Shown: positions 53,214 to 64,000 of the stretch, one piece after another
Numbering within the stretch: the first letter of the stretch is position 1
Layout of the letters: every line of letters starts with the position of its first letter
Origin: Nakamurella sp. PAMC28650
Lineage (GTDB): Bacteria; Actinomycetota; Actinomycetes; Mycobacteriales; Nakamurellaceae
Assembly: GCF_014303395.1 (NCBI RefSeq)
Contig: NZ_CP060298.1
Span: 1,984,001-2,048,000, forward strand
Length of the DNA stretch: 64,000 nt
Direction: 5' to 3'
Position numbers and translations under genes: made by a program
The notes under the pieces: generated by a model
Database searches by the model: none
What the model saw: only the letters and a program-made list of their open reading frames with translations
Told to the model about the DNA's origin: nothing

Positions 53214-53906
53214 ATGGGACGCGCCGGACTGGAGAAGAACCCGCGGCAGGTCGCGGCGATGTTCGACGGGGTGGCCGGTCGCTACGACCGGACGAACACC
53301 CTGCTGTCGTTCGCGCAGGACCGGCGTTGGCGCCGGCACAGCGTGCGGGCGCTGGACCTGATGCCGGGTCGCAAGGTGCTCGACGTGGCCGCCGGCACGG
53401 CGGTCTCCACCGAGGAACTCGCCCAGAGCGGCGCCTGGAGCGTGGCGGCCGACTTCTCGCTCGGCATGCTGCAGGCCGGAGCCTCGCGGGGCGTGCCCAA
53501 GGTCGCCGGAGACGCCATGCACCTGCCGTTCGCGGACGGGAGCTTCGACGCCGTCACCATCTCCTTCGGACTACGCAATGTGCAGGACCCCGGCGCGGCC
53601 CTCACCGAGTTCGCGAGGGTCACCAGACCGGGGGGAGAACTCCTGGTCTGCGAGTTCTCGTCACCCCGCCCGGCGCCGATCGGCTTCCTCTACCGCTGGT
53701 ACCTCGCGCACGTGCTGCCACGGCTGGCCGGCCGTTTCTCCTCGAACCCGGAGGCCTACACCTACCTGGGTGAGACCATCAATTCCTGGCCGGACCAGCC
53801 GACGCTGGCGCGGATGATCACCCGCTCCGGTTGGGGCGAGGTTGCCTGGAAGAACATGACTTTCGGCGTGGTCGCCCTGCACCACGCGGTGCGCACCAAC
53901 CCCTGA
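53214..53906 (+). CDS. menG: Demethylmenaquinone methyltransferase MenG
   Basis: SAM-dependent methyltransferase that completes menaquinone (UbiE/MenG family). 230 residues. The start region [20 protein letters not shown], motif [17 protein letters not shown], and the post-motif [20 protein letters not shown] / GLRNVQDP are diagnostic. The C-terminal [16 protein letters not shown] is the family ending. ATG 53214. Upstream in the 157-base gap a short TCAC-N6-GTGA inverted repeat is at 53091-53104. Confidence 0.95.
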   Translation: MGRAGLEKNPRQVAAMFDGVAGRYDRTNTLLSFAQDRRWRRHSVRALDLMPGRKVLDVAAGTAVSTEELAQSGAWSVAADFSLGMLQAGASRGVPKVAGDAMHLPFADGSFDAVTISFGLRNVQDPGAALTEFARVTRPGGELLVCEFSSPRPAPIGFLYRWYLAHVLPRLAGRFSSNPEAYTYLGETINSWPDQPTLARMITRSGWGEVAWKNMTFGVVALHHAVRTNP

Positions 53907-54007
53907 GGCACGCTCCGGCCGGGCTGCTCCGAGCAAGATCCACTCCGAGCCACGGCCGGCCGGCACCGAGCGTCCTGCATCCTGCGGCGCGTCGGGCCCC
54001 CCGCCGT

Positions 54008-54036
54008 TTCCCACATCGTGTGAGCCGTCTTACACT
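54008..54036 (+). promoter_or_regulatory. Candidate sigma-A-type promoter for the menaquinone reductase/nuo genes
   Basis: A -35-like TTCCCA (54008-54013) and a -10-like TACACT (54031-54036) are separated by 17 bases, placing a start site near 54043. It lies in the 249-base gap after menG, the most likely place to start the reductase/nuo transcript. Predicted by eye only. Confidence 0.45.
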
Positions 54037-54050
54037 GGGCCAGCGCCACT

Positions 54051-54068
54051 TAGTGAACGGATTCACAA
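54051..54068 (+). promoter_or_regulatory. Rex-operator-like palindrome
   Basis: TAGTGAACGGATTCACAA contains GTGAA-CGGA-TTCAC, matching 13 of 16 positions of the published Streptomyces Rex consensus as I recall it (TGTGAACGCGTTCACA). It lies just after the predicted start site near 54043, a good place for repression, and about 90 bases before the reductase GTG. A rex gene is in this window at 22303. Known Rex targets in Streptomyces include nuo and cyd genes. Confidence 0.6.
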
Positions 54069-54155
54069 ACTCGTTCACGACGTCGGACCGGGGCCTGCTG
54101 CCGCACACCCCCGAGGACCGGCGGTCAGGCCGGCGTGAAGGGATAGTGGAATGTT

Positions 54156-55481
54156 GTGACCCAGACATCGAGCAACTCAGAGCCCAGTGATTTCCGCCCG
54201 ACCGCCGCGAAGCACCCCGACACCAGCGCCGACGTCATCATCGTCGGGGCCGGACCGGCCGGGTCGACAGCGGCCATCTATCTCGCCCGCTCCGGCATCG
54301 ACGTGCTGCTGCTGGAGAAATCGGTCTTTCCGCGCGACAAGGTCTGTGGCGATGGCCTCACCCCGCGAGGCACCAAGCAGTTGTTGGCGCTGGGTGTGGA
54401 CGTCTCCGGCGACGACTGGCTGCGCAACAAGGGCCTGCGAGTGGTCGGTGGCGGCACCCGCCTCGAACTCCCGTGGCCGACCTTGCAGGACTACCCCGAT
54501 TTCGGTCTCGTCCGTCCCCGCCGCGACTTCGACCAGATGCTGGCCGAGATGGCGGTCAAGGCCGGGGCCCGGCTGCACGTCGGCACCAATGTCACCGGCC
54601 CGATCCGGGACGAGCGGACCGGCCGTGTCGTCGGGGTCGAGGCCAGGACGGAGAACGGCCCGGTGTCCTTCCACGCCCCGCTGGTGGTGGCGGCCGACGG
54701 AGTGTCGGCGCGCATCGCACTCGGGATGGGCATCAACAAGCGTGACGACCGACCGCTGGGCGTTGCCGTCCGGCGGTACTACCACTCCCCGCTCAAGACG
54801 AACGACGACTACCTGGAATCGCACCTGGAGCTCTGGGACCGGTCCAATCCGTCGGACCCGAAGCTGCTCCCGGGCTACGGCTGGATCTTCGGTCTCGGTG
54901 ACGGCACGGTGAACGTCGGCCTCGGCATGCTCAACTCCTCGAAGGCCTTCGGCAAGACCGACTACCGCAAACTGCTCAGGACGTGGCTCGACGGCACCCC
55001 GGAGGAGTGGGGCCTGCGCGAGGAGAACGCGATCGGCGGGATCGGCGGCGCCGGCCTTCCGATGGGATTCAACCGGACCCCGCACTACACCGACGGTCTC
55101 GTGCTCCTGGGTGACGCCGGCGGGTCGGTCAACCCGTTCAACGGCGAGGGCATCGCCTACGCGATGGAATCCGCGGCCATGGCCGCCGAGGCGATCCTGC
55201 AGGCGCTCGGGAGGCCAGAGGGGGTCAGCCGGGAGGCGGCTCTGCAGGGGTACGCCACGGCCATGAAGGACCATCTCGGCTCGTACTACCGGCTCGGCGG
55301 TCTGTTCTCCCACCTGATCGGCAAGCCGTCCATCATGGCGACGGCGACCCGGCTCGGACTTCCGCGCAAGCGGTTGATGTACCTGGTGATGAAGCTGCTG
55401 GCGGGGTTGTACGACAGCCGCGACGGCGACTGGGCGGACAAGGTCGTCCGTTCGCTGACCAGGATGGTGCCCAGCGTCTAG
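54156..55481 (+). CDS. menJ: Geranylgeranyl reductase family protein (MenJ-like)
   Basis: FAD-dependent reductase of 441 residues, likely the enzyme that saturates an isoprene unit of menaquinone (mycobacterial MenJ, Rv0561c). FAD motif DVIIVGAGPAGSTAAIYLAR (about 28-47), substrate region KVCGDGLTPRGTKQL, second FAD motif LVLLGDAGGSVNPFNGEGIA (about 311-330). GTG at 54156 with a weak GAAGGGA about 14 bases upstream. Placed between menG and nuoA, after a Rex-like site. Prenyl-lipid reduction for archaeal-type lipids is the alternative, but context favours quinone. Confidence 0.9.
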   Translation: MTQTSSNSEPSDFRPTAAKHPDTSADVIIVGAGPAGSTAAIYLARSGIDVLLLEKSVFPRDKVCGDGLTPRGTKQLLALGVDVSGDDWLRNKGLRVVGGGTRLELPWPTLQDYPDFGLVRPRRDFDQMLAEMAVKAGARLHVGTNVTGPIRDERTGRVVGVEARTENGPVSFHAPLVVAADGVSARIALGMGINKRDDRPLGVAVRRYYHSPLKTNDDYLESHLELWDRSNPSDPKLLPGYGWIFGLGDGTVNVGLGMLNSSKAFGKTDYRKLLRTWLDGTPEEWGLREENAIGGIGGAGLPMGFNRTPHYTDGLVLLGDAGGSVNPFNGEGIAYAMESAAMAAEAILQALGRPEGVSREAALQGYATAMKDHLGSYYRLGGLFSHLIGKPSIMATATRLGLPRKRLMYLVMKLLAGLYDSRDGDWADKVVRSLTRMVPSV

Positions 55482-55496
55482 CCGCCCGGCGGCTAG
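55478..55496 (+). terminator. Possible attenuator hairpin between menJ and nuoA
   Basis: CTAGCCGCC-C-GGCGGCTAG overlaps the menJ stop codon; in RNA this gives about an 8-bp stem with a 3-base loop. It may lower read-through into nuoA, though the nuo genes could also start at their own promoter in the 110-base gap. Confidence 0.35.
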
Positions 55497-55591
55497 GGTG
55501 CCAGGTGGTCGGGAGACCGGCCCCGGCAGTACATAGTGGTGATGGTGGTTCCGGCTCCGCAAGGGGACGCAGGGAAGGGTCAGGAGTATCG

Positions 55592-55957
55592 ATGAGTGCG
55601 TATCTGCCGATTTTGATATTGCTGGTGGTGGCCGGCGGCTTCGCCGTCACCAACGCCACCGTGGTGACCGACAAACTGGGTCCGAGCCGGTTCAACCGCG
55701 CCAAGCTGGACGCCTACGAGTGCGGTATCGAGCCGACGCCCCTGCCGGCCGGCACCGCGGGCCGCTTCCCGATCAAGTTCTACCTGACGGCGATGTTGTT
55801 CATCGTCTTCGACATCGAGATCATCTTTCTCTACCCGTGGGCCCAGAGTGCTGTGGCACTAGGGGTTTTCGGGCTGATCGAGATGGGATTGTTCATCGTC
55901 ACGGTGTTCTGCGCGTACGCCTACGTCTGGCGGCGTGGAGGGCTCGACTGGGACTGA
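55592..55957 (+). CDS. nuoA: NADH-quinone oxidoreductase subunit A (NuoA)
   Basis: 121-residue complex I membrane subunit with three helices. Conserved YECGIEP loop (about 48-54) and FYLTAMLFIVFDIEIIFLYP (about 70-89) are present, including the acidic residues of helix 2. ATG at 55592 has AGGAG 7 bases upstream. First gene of the nuo set. The 110-base gap to nuoB is unusually long and locally AT-rich for this operon. Confidence 0.95.
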   Translation: MSAYLPILILLVVAGGFAVTNATVVTDKLGPSRFNRAKLDAYECGIEPTPLPAGTAGRFPIKFYLTAMLFIVFDIEIIFLYPWAQSAVALGVFGLIEMGLFIVTVFCAYAYVWRRGGLDWD

Positions 55958-56067
55958 CGTAGTTTGCAGTTGCTTTTGCACGATGGAGCATTTTGTTGCA
56001 GGCCGACGGCTTGCAGCCCTGCGCAGCAGTGAGGCGACGATGCCGAGCATCCGAGAGGAATTCCGTC

Positions 56068-56703
56068 ATGGGTCTTGAAGAAAAGCTCCCGAACGGCATC
56101 CTGCTGACCGGCGTCGAAAAGCTGGTCAACTGGACGCGCAAGGCGTCGCTGTTCCCGGCCACCTTCGGCCTGGCCTGCTGCGCCATCGAGATGATGACGA
56201 CCGGCGCTCCCCGCTACGATCTCGGCCGGTTCGGCATGGAGGTCTTCCGGGCGTCCCCGCGTCAGGCCGACCTGATGATCGTGGCCGGACGGGTGACCCA
56301 GAAGATGGCGCCGGTGCTCCGGCAGATCTACGACCAGATGGCCGAGCCGAAATGGGTCATCGCGATGGGCGTGTGCGCTTCCTCCGGTGGCATGTTCAAC
56401 AACTACGCCGTGGTGCAGGGTGTCGATCACATCGTCCCGGTGGACATGTACCTGCCGGGCTGCCCGCCGCGGCCGGAGATGTTGATCGACGCCATCCTCA
56501 AGCTGCACGCGAAGATCATGGACGAGCCGATGGGGCCGGTCCGGGCCGGCGAGAGGCTCGGCGTCCGCACCGATCTCGTTCCGTCGTCGGTGCGCTACGG
56601 CCGCAACGGCGTCGTCCACGGTCAGCGTCCACCCAGCGACGCCCAGCTGGCGGCCTCCGCGTCGGCGGTCGAGAGCGACGCCTGGAAGGCGGTCCGCCCG
56701 TGA
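56068..56703 (+). CDS. nuoB: NADH-quinone oxidoreductase subunit B (NuoB)
   Basis: 211-residue complex I subunit carrying the terminal N2 4Fe-4S cluster: adjacent cysteines in [11 protein letters not shown] (37-38), then GVCASSGG (near 102) and LPGCPPRP (near 132). The C-terminal 40 residues are a Ser/Ala-rich extension. ATG at 56068 has GAGAGGA about 9 bases upstream. Stop overlaps nuoC start. Confidence 0.96.
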   Translation: MGLEEKLPNGILLTGVEKLVNWTRKASLFPATFGLACCAIEMMTTGAPRYDLGRFGMEVFRASPRQADLMIVAGRVTQKMAPVLRQIYDQMAEPKWVIAMGVCASSGGMFNNYAVVQGVDHIVPVDMYLPGCPPRPEMLIDAILKLHAKIMDEPMGPVRAGERLGVRTDLVPSSVRYGRNGVVHGQRPPSDAQLAASASAVESDAWKAVRP

Positions 56704-57608
56704 CCGGCCCCCAGGATCCCGCGGCCGCATCGTCCTCCGAGCAGCCGGGTGATCTGGCCCCGGGGGCCGTCTCCTCGGTGGACTCGCCGGCCACCTCCCC
56801 GGCGGGTGGGACCACCGACGCGCGGCATCAGACCCCGGTCCCCGGAACGGATCTCGCGTCTGCGGCGCTGAACGGACCGACCGGTCCCGGGGTCGCCCCG
56901 GTGGGCGTCGAGCGGACCGGGATGTTCGGCGTGCACGGCTCGGGCGACACCTCGGGGTTCGGACTTCTCGTCAGCCAGCCCTATGCGCCGGCCCCGGCGG
57001 AACGGCCGTTCGGTGGGCCGGGACCCCGCGGAGCGAGGGGCGAGCGCACCGGTGGCTCCGACCAGGGTCGAGGAAGCTTCGACGAGGTCGCCGACGCACT
57101 GGCCGCGGCGATGGTCGAGCGTTCGATCCCGTCGTCGGCGCTGATCCAGACGACGGTGGCCAACGGCGAGATCACCTTCTACTTCGGCCGGGAGCATCTC
57201 TCGGCACTGTTCTGGGCGCTGCGGGACGATTCCTCGCTGAAATTCGAGCTGGCCTCGTCCATCTCGGGCGTCGACTACGGACCTGACGTGCCGCGCCGGC
57301 TGCACGTGGTGTACGAGCTGACCTCGATGACCTACCGCCGGCGAATCCGGATCGAGGTCGCGGTCGGCGTCGACAACCCGCATGTGCCCAGCGCCGTCGC
57401 CACGTATCCGACGGCCGACTGGCACGAGCGCGAGACGTGGGACATGTTCGGCATCATCTTCGACGGGCATCCGGGACTGACCCGCATCCTGATGCCGGAC
57501 GACTGGGACGGGCATCCCCAACGCAAGGACTATCCGCTGGGCGGCATCCCGGTGGAATACAAGGGCGCGGAGATCCCGGCGCCGGACCAGCGAAGGAGTT
57601 ACTCGTGA
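56700..57608 (+). CDS. nuoC: NADH-quinone oxidoreductase subunit C (NuoC)
   Basis: 302-residue complex I peripheral-arm subunit. The conserved region begins near 130 ([14 protein letters not shown]) and contains [21 protein letters not shown] and [21 protein letters not shown]. The first 125 residues are Pro/Gly/Ser/Thr-rich and probably disordered, more than usual. GTG at 56700 overlaps the nuoB stop (GTGA), which supports this long form; there is no better internal start next to the conserved core. Confidence 0.94.
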   Translation: MTGPQDPAAASSSEQPGDLAPGAVSSVDSPATSPAGGTTDARHQTPVPGTDLASAALNGPTGPGVAPVGVERTGMFGVHGSGDTSGFGLLVSQPYAPAPAERPFGGPGPRGARGERTGGSDQGRGSFDEVADALAAAMVERSIPSSALIQTTVANGEITFYFGREHLSALFWALRDDSSLKFELASSISGVDYGPDVPRRLHVVYELTSMTYRRRIRIEVAVGVDNPHVPSAVATYPTADWHERETWDMFGIIFDGHPGLTRILMPDDWDGHPQRKDYPLGGIPVEYKGAEIPAPDQRRSYS

Positions 57609-59009
57609 GTGATCGACGTGACTGACTACCAGGATCCGGTCTTCGCCGAGGACTTCCTGCCGGACGACATCCGTGGTGGCGAGCCACGTGTCGCACGTGG
57701 CACGGCGACCACCGAGGGGCGCGTCTTCACCGTCACCGGCGGCGACTGGGACGACATGCTGGCCGACGGCAACTTCGGTGACGGCGGCGATTCCGACGAA
57801 CGGATCATCGTCAACATGGGTCCGCAGCACCCGTCCACCCATGGCGTGCTCCGGCTGATCCTGGAGATCGAGGGGGAGACGGTGGTGCAGGCGCGGTCGG
57901 TGATCGGCTACCTGCACACCGGGATCGAGAAGTCCTGCGAGTTCCGCTCGTGGACCCAGGGCGTCACCTTCGTCACCCGCGCCGACTACCTCTCGCCGGC
58001 CTTCAACGAGGCCGCCTACTGCATGGCGATCGAGAAGCTCCTGGAGATCGAGGTTCCGCGCCGCGCACAGGTGATCCGGGTGCTGCTGATGGAGCTCACC
58101 CGCATTTCCTCGCACCTCGTCGCGGTCGCCACGGGCGGTATGGAACTGGGCGCTCTCACCGGGATGACGATGGGCTTCCGGGAGCGTGAGGAGGCCCTGC
58201 ATCTGATGGAGTTCCTCACTGGGCTCCGGATGAACATGGCCTTCATCCGGCCGGGCGGAGTGGCCCAGGAGTTGCCGGCCGATTCGATCGACCACATCAA
58301 CGCGTTCATCGCGAAGATGGAGACGCGACTCCCGGAGTACGACAAATTGCTGACCGGGCAACCGGTCTGGAAGATGCGGACGAAGGGTGTCGGGATCCTG
58401 CCGCTGGAGGCCTGCATGCAGTTGGGCATCACCGGGCCGGTTCTCCGATCGGCCGGCCTCCCGTGGGATCTGCGCAAGACGATGCCCTACTGCGGCTACG
58501 AGGAGTACGACTTCGAGGTGCCCACCTCGACCGACGCGGACTGCTACGCCCGCTACCTGCTCCGGGTCGCCGAGATGCACGAGTCCCTGAAGATCATGAA
58601 GCAGGCGGTGGCCAAGCTGGCCGAGCCGGGCCCGGTGATGGTGCAGGACAAGAAGATCGGCTGGCCGGCGCAGCTGTCCATCGGCTCCGACGGGATGGGC
58701 AACTCGCTCGAGTACATCAAGAAGATCATGGGCAGCTCGATGGAATCGCTGATCCACCACTTCAAGCTGGTCACCGAGGGATTCCACGTGCCGGCCGGCC
58801 AGGCCTACGTGGGGATCGAGAACCCGCGCGGCGAACTGGGGTGCCACGTCGTCTCCGACGGCGGTACCAAACCGTTCCGGGTGCACCTGCGGGACCCGGG
58901 TTTCGTGAATCTGCAGGCCATGCCGGCGATGAGCGAGGGCAGCCTGATCGCCGACGTCGTCGCAGCCGTTGCGTCCATCGACCCGGTGATGGGTGGGGTG
59001 GACCGGTGA
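57609..59009 (+). CDS. nuoD: NADH-quinone oxidoreductase subunit D (NuoD)
   Basis: 466-residue quinone-site subunit of complex I. Conserved [15 protein letters not shown] (about 69-83), GYLHTGIEK, and the C-terminal [20 protein letters not shown]. An N-terminal extension of about 65 acidic residues precedes the core. GTG at 57609 has AAGGAG 10 bases upstream, directly after the nuoC stop; GTG 57618 is an alternative. Confidence 0.96.
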   Translation: MIDVTDYQDPVFAEDFLPDDIRGGEPRVARGTATTEGRVFTVTGGDWDDMLADGNFGDGGDSDERIIVNMGPQHPSTHGVLRLILEIEGETVVQARSVIGYLHTGIEKSCEFRSWTQGVTFVTRADYLSPAFNEAAYCMAIEKLLEIEVPRRAQVIRVLLMELTRISSHLVAVATGGMELGALTGMTMGFREREEALHLMEFLTGLRMNMAFIRPGGVAQELPADSIDHINAFIAKMETRLPEYDKLLTGQPVWKMRTKGVGILPLEACMQLGITGPVLRSAGLPWDLRKTMPYCGYEEYDFEVPTSTDADCYARYLLRVAEMHESLKIMKQAVAKLAEPGPVMVQDKKIGWPAQLSIGSDGMGNSLEYIKKIMGSSMESLIHHFKLVTEGFHVPAGQAYVGIENPRGELGCHVVSDGGTKPFRVHLRDPGFVNLQAMPAMSEGSLIADVVAAVASIDPVMGGVDR

Positions 59010-59758
59010 CGACAGCAGCGCACCGCAGGATCGGGGTACCCGAGTTCCTGGCCACCGACGTCGTTTTCGACCGCCTGACCCACGACCGTGCCGCCGAGCT
59101 GATCAGTCGCTACCCGTATTCGAGATCGGCGTTGCTCCCCCTGCTGCATCTGGTGCAATCGGTCGAAGGTTTCGTCAGCCAGCCCGGCATCGAGTTCTGC
59201 GCCGCCAAGCTGTCCCTCACCTCCGCGGAGGTGTCGGCGGTGGCGACGTTCTACACGATGTACAAGCGCACCCCGTGCGGGGAGCACCTGGTCAGCGTCT
59301 GCACCAACGCGCTGTGCGCGGTGCTGGGCGGCGACGCGATCTTCTCGACGCTGTCGGCCCACCTCGGAGTCGGTCACGAGGAGACCGCCGGTGAACCCGG
59401 GGCCGTCGGCTCCATCACGTTGGAGACGGCCGAGTGCCTGGCGGCGTGCGATCACGGCCCGGTGCTGCAGGTCAACTACGAGTACTACGACAACCAGACC
59501 CCTGACGGGGCACTGGATCTGATCACCGCGTTGCAGGCCGGTCAGAAGCCCGCGCCGACCAGAGGTGCGCCGCTGTCGGACTTCCGCACCATCGAACTCG
59601 AGATCGCCGGCATCATGCCGGATCTCGTGGCGGAGGTGGCCGGTCCCTCTGTCTCGCCGATGACCCTGCGCGGTTCGGTGCTCGCCGAGCACACCGGCCA
59701 GACCGCGCCGGCCATGCCCGACCACGTCGAATTTCCGCCGCTCCCGGAGAAGAAGTGA
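59006..59758 (+). CDS. nuoE: NADH-quinone oxidoreductase subunit E (NuoE)
   Basis: 250-residue 2Fe-2S subunit of the NADH dehydrogenase module. Cluster ligands are C-x4-C in VCTNALC (99 and 104) and C-x3-C in ECLAAC (144 and 148). A C-terminal tail of about 65 residues extends beyond the thioredoxin-like fold. The GTG at 59006 overlaps the nuoD stop (GTGA). Confidence 0.95.
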   Translation: MTTAAHRRIGVPEFLATDVVFDRLTHDRAAELISRYPYSRSALLPLLHLVQSVEGFVSQPGIEFCAAKLSLTSAEVSAVATFYTMYKRTPCGEHLVSVCTNALCAVLGGDAIFSTLSAHLGVGHEETAGEPGAVGSITLETAECLAACDHGPVLQVNYEYYDNQTPDGALDLITALQAGQKPAPTRGAPLSDFRTIELEIAGIMPDLVAEVAGPSVSPMTLRGSVLAEHTGQTAPAMPDHVEFPPLPEKK

Positions 59759-59762
59759 CGTC

Positions 59763-61108
<1,346 letters not shown>

Positions 61109-61109
<1 letters not shown>

Positions 61110-63640
61110 TGACCCAGACCGTCAACCCGCCGGCGGTGCCGCAGGAGAAGCCGGTGCCCGCAGGTTATGTGCGGCTGACCATCGACGGCGTCGTGGTCGA
61201 TGCGCCCAAGGGCGAGCTGATCATCCGGGCCGCCGAACGCATCGGGACGGCCATCCCGCGCTTCTGCGACCACCCCCTGCTGGAGCCGGTCGGTGCCTGC
61301 CGGCAGTGCCTGGTCGAGGTCGAGATGGGCGGACGCCCGATGCCGAAGCCGCAGGCGTCCTGCACCCAGACGGTCGCGGACGGCATGGTGGTGCACACGC
61401 AGGTCACCTCGCCGGTGGCTGCCAAGGCGCAGCGTTCCAACCTGGAGTTCCTGCTGCTGAACCACCCGCTGGACTGCCCGATCTGCGACAAGGGCGGCGA
61501 GTGCCCGCTGCAGAACCAGACCCTGGCCAACGGGTCCGCCGAATCCCGGATGCACGAGGCCAAGAGGGTGTTCACCAAGCCGATCGCGATCTCGACCGAG
61601 ATCCTGCTGGACCGGGAGCGCTGCGTGCTCTGCCAGCGCTGCACCCGTTTCTCCGACCAGATCGCCGGAGACCAGTTCATCGATCTGCTGGAACGCGGCT
61701 CTGCGCAACAGATCGGGATCAACTCGGCCGAGCCGTTCCAGTCGTACTTCTCGGGCAACACCATCCAGATCTGTCCGGTCGGCGCGCTGACCTCGGCCGC
61801 CTACCGGTTCCGTTCCCGCCCGTTCGACCTGGTCTCCACGCCGACCGTCTGCGAGCACTGCGCCGACGGCTGCGCGCAGCGGACCGATCACCGCTCCGTC
61901 GGGGTGACCCGCCGGCTGGCCGCCTCCGATCCGGAGGTCAACGACGAGTGGAACTGCGACAAGGGCCGTTTCGCCTTCGCCTACACCGGGACCGGTGACC
62001 GCATCCTCCGCCCGATGGTCCGCGGCGCCGACGGCGAGTTGTCGCCCGTGTCGTGGACCGAAGCGATGTCCGCCGCTGCGGCCGGGCTGGCGACAGCCCG
62101 GGACACCGGTGGGGTCGGCGTGCTGCCCGGCGGCCGGCTGACCGTCACCGACGCCTACGCCTACGCGAAATTCACCCGACTGGCGTTGCGCACCAACGAC
62201 ATCGACTTCCGTGCACGGGCTCATTCCGCCGAGGAGGCTGCCTTCCTGGCGGCCAGGGTGACCGGGGTGACCCCCGACACCGGTGGCGTCACCTTCGCGT
62301 CCCTGGAGAAGGCGCCGGCCGTGCTGCTGGTGGCGCTGGAACCGGAAGAGGAGTCGCCGATCCTGTTCCTGCGACTGCGCAAGGCCTCCCGCCGGGGTGT
62401 GCCGGTCTTCTCGGTCGGCAGCGTGCTCTCCCGCGGGCTGGAGAAGATGGCGGGGACCCTGCTCACCGCCGTGCCCGGTGCGGAAGCCTCCCTGCTGGAA
62501 CGCCTGTCGGCCGACGGGTCCACCGGCGCCGGTGGGGGAGATGCCGGAGCCCAGTCCGAGGAAGCCCACCTCCGGGCCGCGGCCGCGGTGCGGGCCGCCG
62601 GTGCGGTGGTGCTCGTCGGTGAGCGGGCCGCCGAGATCCCCGGCCTGCTCACTGCGGTGGGCGCTTTCGCCGACGCCACCGGCGCACGGCTCGCCTGGGT
62701 GCCGCGTCGGGCCGGCGAGCGTGGGGCGCTGGACGCCGGTGCGATCGGCAATCTGCTGCCCGGTGGCCGGCCGGTGTCCGACGAGGGCGCCCGTCATGAG
62801 GTCGAAACGGCCTGGAGCGCACCGGTTCCGGTCGAACCCGGTCGGGACACGTCAGGAATTCTGGACGCCGTCGGAGCGGGCGGACTGGCCGGTCTGCTGA
62901 TCGGGGGGGTCGAACTCTCCGATCTGCCCGATCCGGCCGCCGCCCTGGCCGCGATCGCCGCCGCTGGATTCGTGGTCAGCCTCGAACTCCGCCGCAGCGC
63001 CGTCACCGAGTTGGCCGACGTGGTGTTCCCGGTCGCCGCCGTGGCGGAGAAGGCGGGTTCGTTCGTCAACTGGGAGGGCCGGAACCGACCGTTCGGTGCC
63101 GCGCTCGCCGAGTTCGGCACCCTGGACGAGGGCCGCATACTGGACACGCTCGGCGTCGAGATGGACGTCGATCTCTACACCCAGACCCCGATCGCGGCCC
63201 GCGCCGACATGGGTCGCCTCGGGGTGTGGGCCGGGAAGAGCGACCGCGCTGACGAACTCGTCGACTCCAGTCCCACCAGTCCCAGAACGTCCAAGTTGAT
63301 CAGCGCGGACGATCAGGCATTTCTCGTGGCGAGCTGGCGGATGGCGCTGGACGGGAGCCGCGGGCTGGACGGCGAGCCCCATCTGGCCGGTACCGCGAAA
63401 CCCGACGTCGTCCGGTTGTCGCCGGCCAGCGCGGCCCGGCTCGACCTCGGCGACGGGGACCCGGTCAAGGTCACCGGTCCGGCCGGCGGGGTGGTCACCC
63501 TCCCGCTGGCGATCACCACGATGGCCGACGGCGTGGTCTGGCTGCCGGGCCGGATCAACGCAACGCCGCTCGGTGCTCTGATCGGTGCCGTCGCGGCCGA
63601 CCGCGTGCACGTCACCGCCGGAGAAGGGCTGAACCGCTGA
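61109..63640 (+). CDS. nuoG: NADH-quinone oxidoreductase subunit G (NuoG)
   Basis: 843-residue iron-sulfur subunit. N-terminal 2Fe-2S ligands in [17 protein letters not shown] and a later Cys in QASCTQTV; the His/Cys cluster in [18 protein letters not shown]; a 4Fe-4S pair in [11 protein letters not shown] and ICPVGAL. A molybdopterin-type domain begins near [10 protein letters not shown] (about 249-258) and runs to the C-terminus with [20 protein letters not shown]. An ATGA overlap links it to nuoF. Confidence 0.96.
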
Positions 63641-64000
63641 TGAGCATCCTGGGTGCACGGGCACCGTTCGCGTCCGACATCGGTCCGGGCGTCAGCAACG
63701 ACGGTTCGACGCAGGCACTGCTGGCCGGCGACCCCTGGTGGTTGATGCTGATCAAGGCCGTGATCATCTTCGTCCTGCTGCTCCTGCTGACGCTGTTCGC
63801 GATCTGGTTCGAGCGCAAGGTCGTCGGGCGCATGCAGCATCGCCCCGGGCCCAACTGGAACGGCCCGTTCGGCGCGCTCCAATCGCTGGCCGACGCACTG
63901 AAGCTGATCTTCAAGGAGGGCATGATCCCGGCCCGCGCCGACAAGATCGTCTTCATCGCGGCACCGATCATGTCCGCCATCCCGGCGTTCCTGATCTTCT
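63640..64000 (+). CDS. nuoH: NADH-quinone oxidoreductase subunit H (NuoH), partial
   Basis: The first 120 codons of the membrane subunit at the quinone entrance of complex I. A first helix (about 30-52) is followed by [20 protein letters not shown], the diagnostic NuoH loop, then [17 protein letters not shown] and the start of helix 2. ATG at 63640 overlaps the nuoG stop. The gene continues past the window edge. Confidence 0.96.
   Translation, partial: MSILGARAPFASDIGPGVSNDGSTQALLAGDPWWLMLIKAVIIFVLLLLLTLFAIWFERKVVGRMQHRPGPNWNGPFGALQSLADALKLIFKEGMIPARADKIVFIAAPIMSAIPAFLIF

Noticed and set aside
56622-58886. 754-codon minus-strand open frame opposite nuoC-nuoD
   Set aside because: Antisense to well-identified complex I genes; Arg/His/Val-rich with no recognisable motifs.

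Overview
The window is high-GC, gene-dense chromosomal DNA from an actinobacterium. Evidence: frequent GTG/TTG starts, ATGA/GTGA gene overlaps, and actinobacterial markers (CarD, BldC, a 33-residue bS22-type ribosomal protein, DUF4229 and DUF2510 proteins, MenJ-like reductase). Gene order follows blocks I recall from Mycobacterium (mutY/membrane protein/disA/radA/lpqE/carD/ispD/ispF; proC/excisionase-like/bS22/galE-like/acyltransferase/SerB-like HAD; PGM/TlpA/CcdA/ResB/CcsA; men genes), but the ispD-ispF fusion and several insertions show that it is not Mycobacterium. A member of the Nakamurella/Frankia-type lineages is plausible; I cannot fix the genus from sequence alone.

Layout. 1-10.4 kb: clpC, then genome maintenance and stress functions (mutY, disA, radA, carD) and a fused ispDF. 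10.4-18.5 kb: proC, a secreted-repeat lipoprotein, an excisionase-like regulator, the bS22 gene, an epimerase, an acyltransferase, an acidic low-complexity protein with a zinc-ribbon/DUF2510 partner, and a HAD phosphatase. 18.6-26 kb: a degenerate adenylate-forming enzyme, an acyl-CoA dehydrogenase, a glutaredoxin-like protein, the redox sensor Rex, a hemD fusion and two small membrane proteins. 26-31.4 kb: a phosphoglycerate-mutase-family protein and a complete System II cytochrome c maturation set (TlpA/ResA, CcdA, ResB, CcsB). 31.5-36 kb: BldC, an Lrp/AsnC regulator, a cysteine synthase-like enzyme, and a PhzF gene lacking its 5' part. 36-54 kb: dispersed menaquinone genes (menA, menE, menC, menD, menF, menG). 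Mixed among them are a two-component system, a SIS-domain gene whose end runs into a truncated HNH endonuclease gene, an AlkZ-like protein, a large membrane protein, a lipoprotein gene split by an IS5-family element, and a GtrA-like protein. 54-64 kb: a geranylgeranyl-reductase gene followed by nuoA-H (nuoH runs off the window).

How it fits together. Most of the right two thirds builds one respiratory chain. IspDF supplies isoprenoid precursors, the Men enzymes make menaquinone, the reductase probably saturates its side chain, HemD and the Ccs proteins serve haem and cytochrome c, and Nuo feeds electrons to the quinone. Rex is encoded here, and a Rex-operator-like palindrome lies just downstream of a promoter ahead of the reductase-nuo gene set. 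This suggests NADH-responsive control of that set. I saw no CRISPR array, no tRNA or rRNA gene, and no prophage.

The strongest leads are the Rex-type site, an AMP-ligase-like protein that has lost both nucleotide-handling signatures, the acidic protein plus zinc-ribbon pair, and several small rearrangements (IS insertion, SIS/HNH junction, truncated phzF, short direct repeats at gene junctions).
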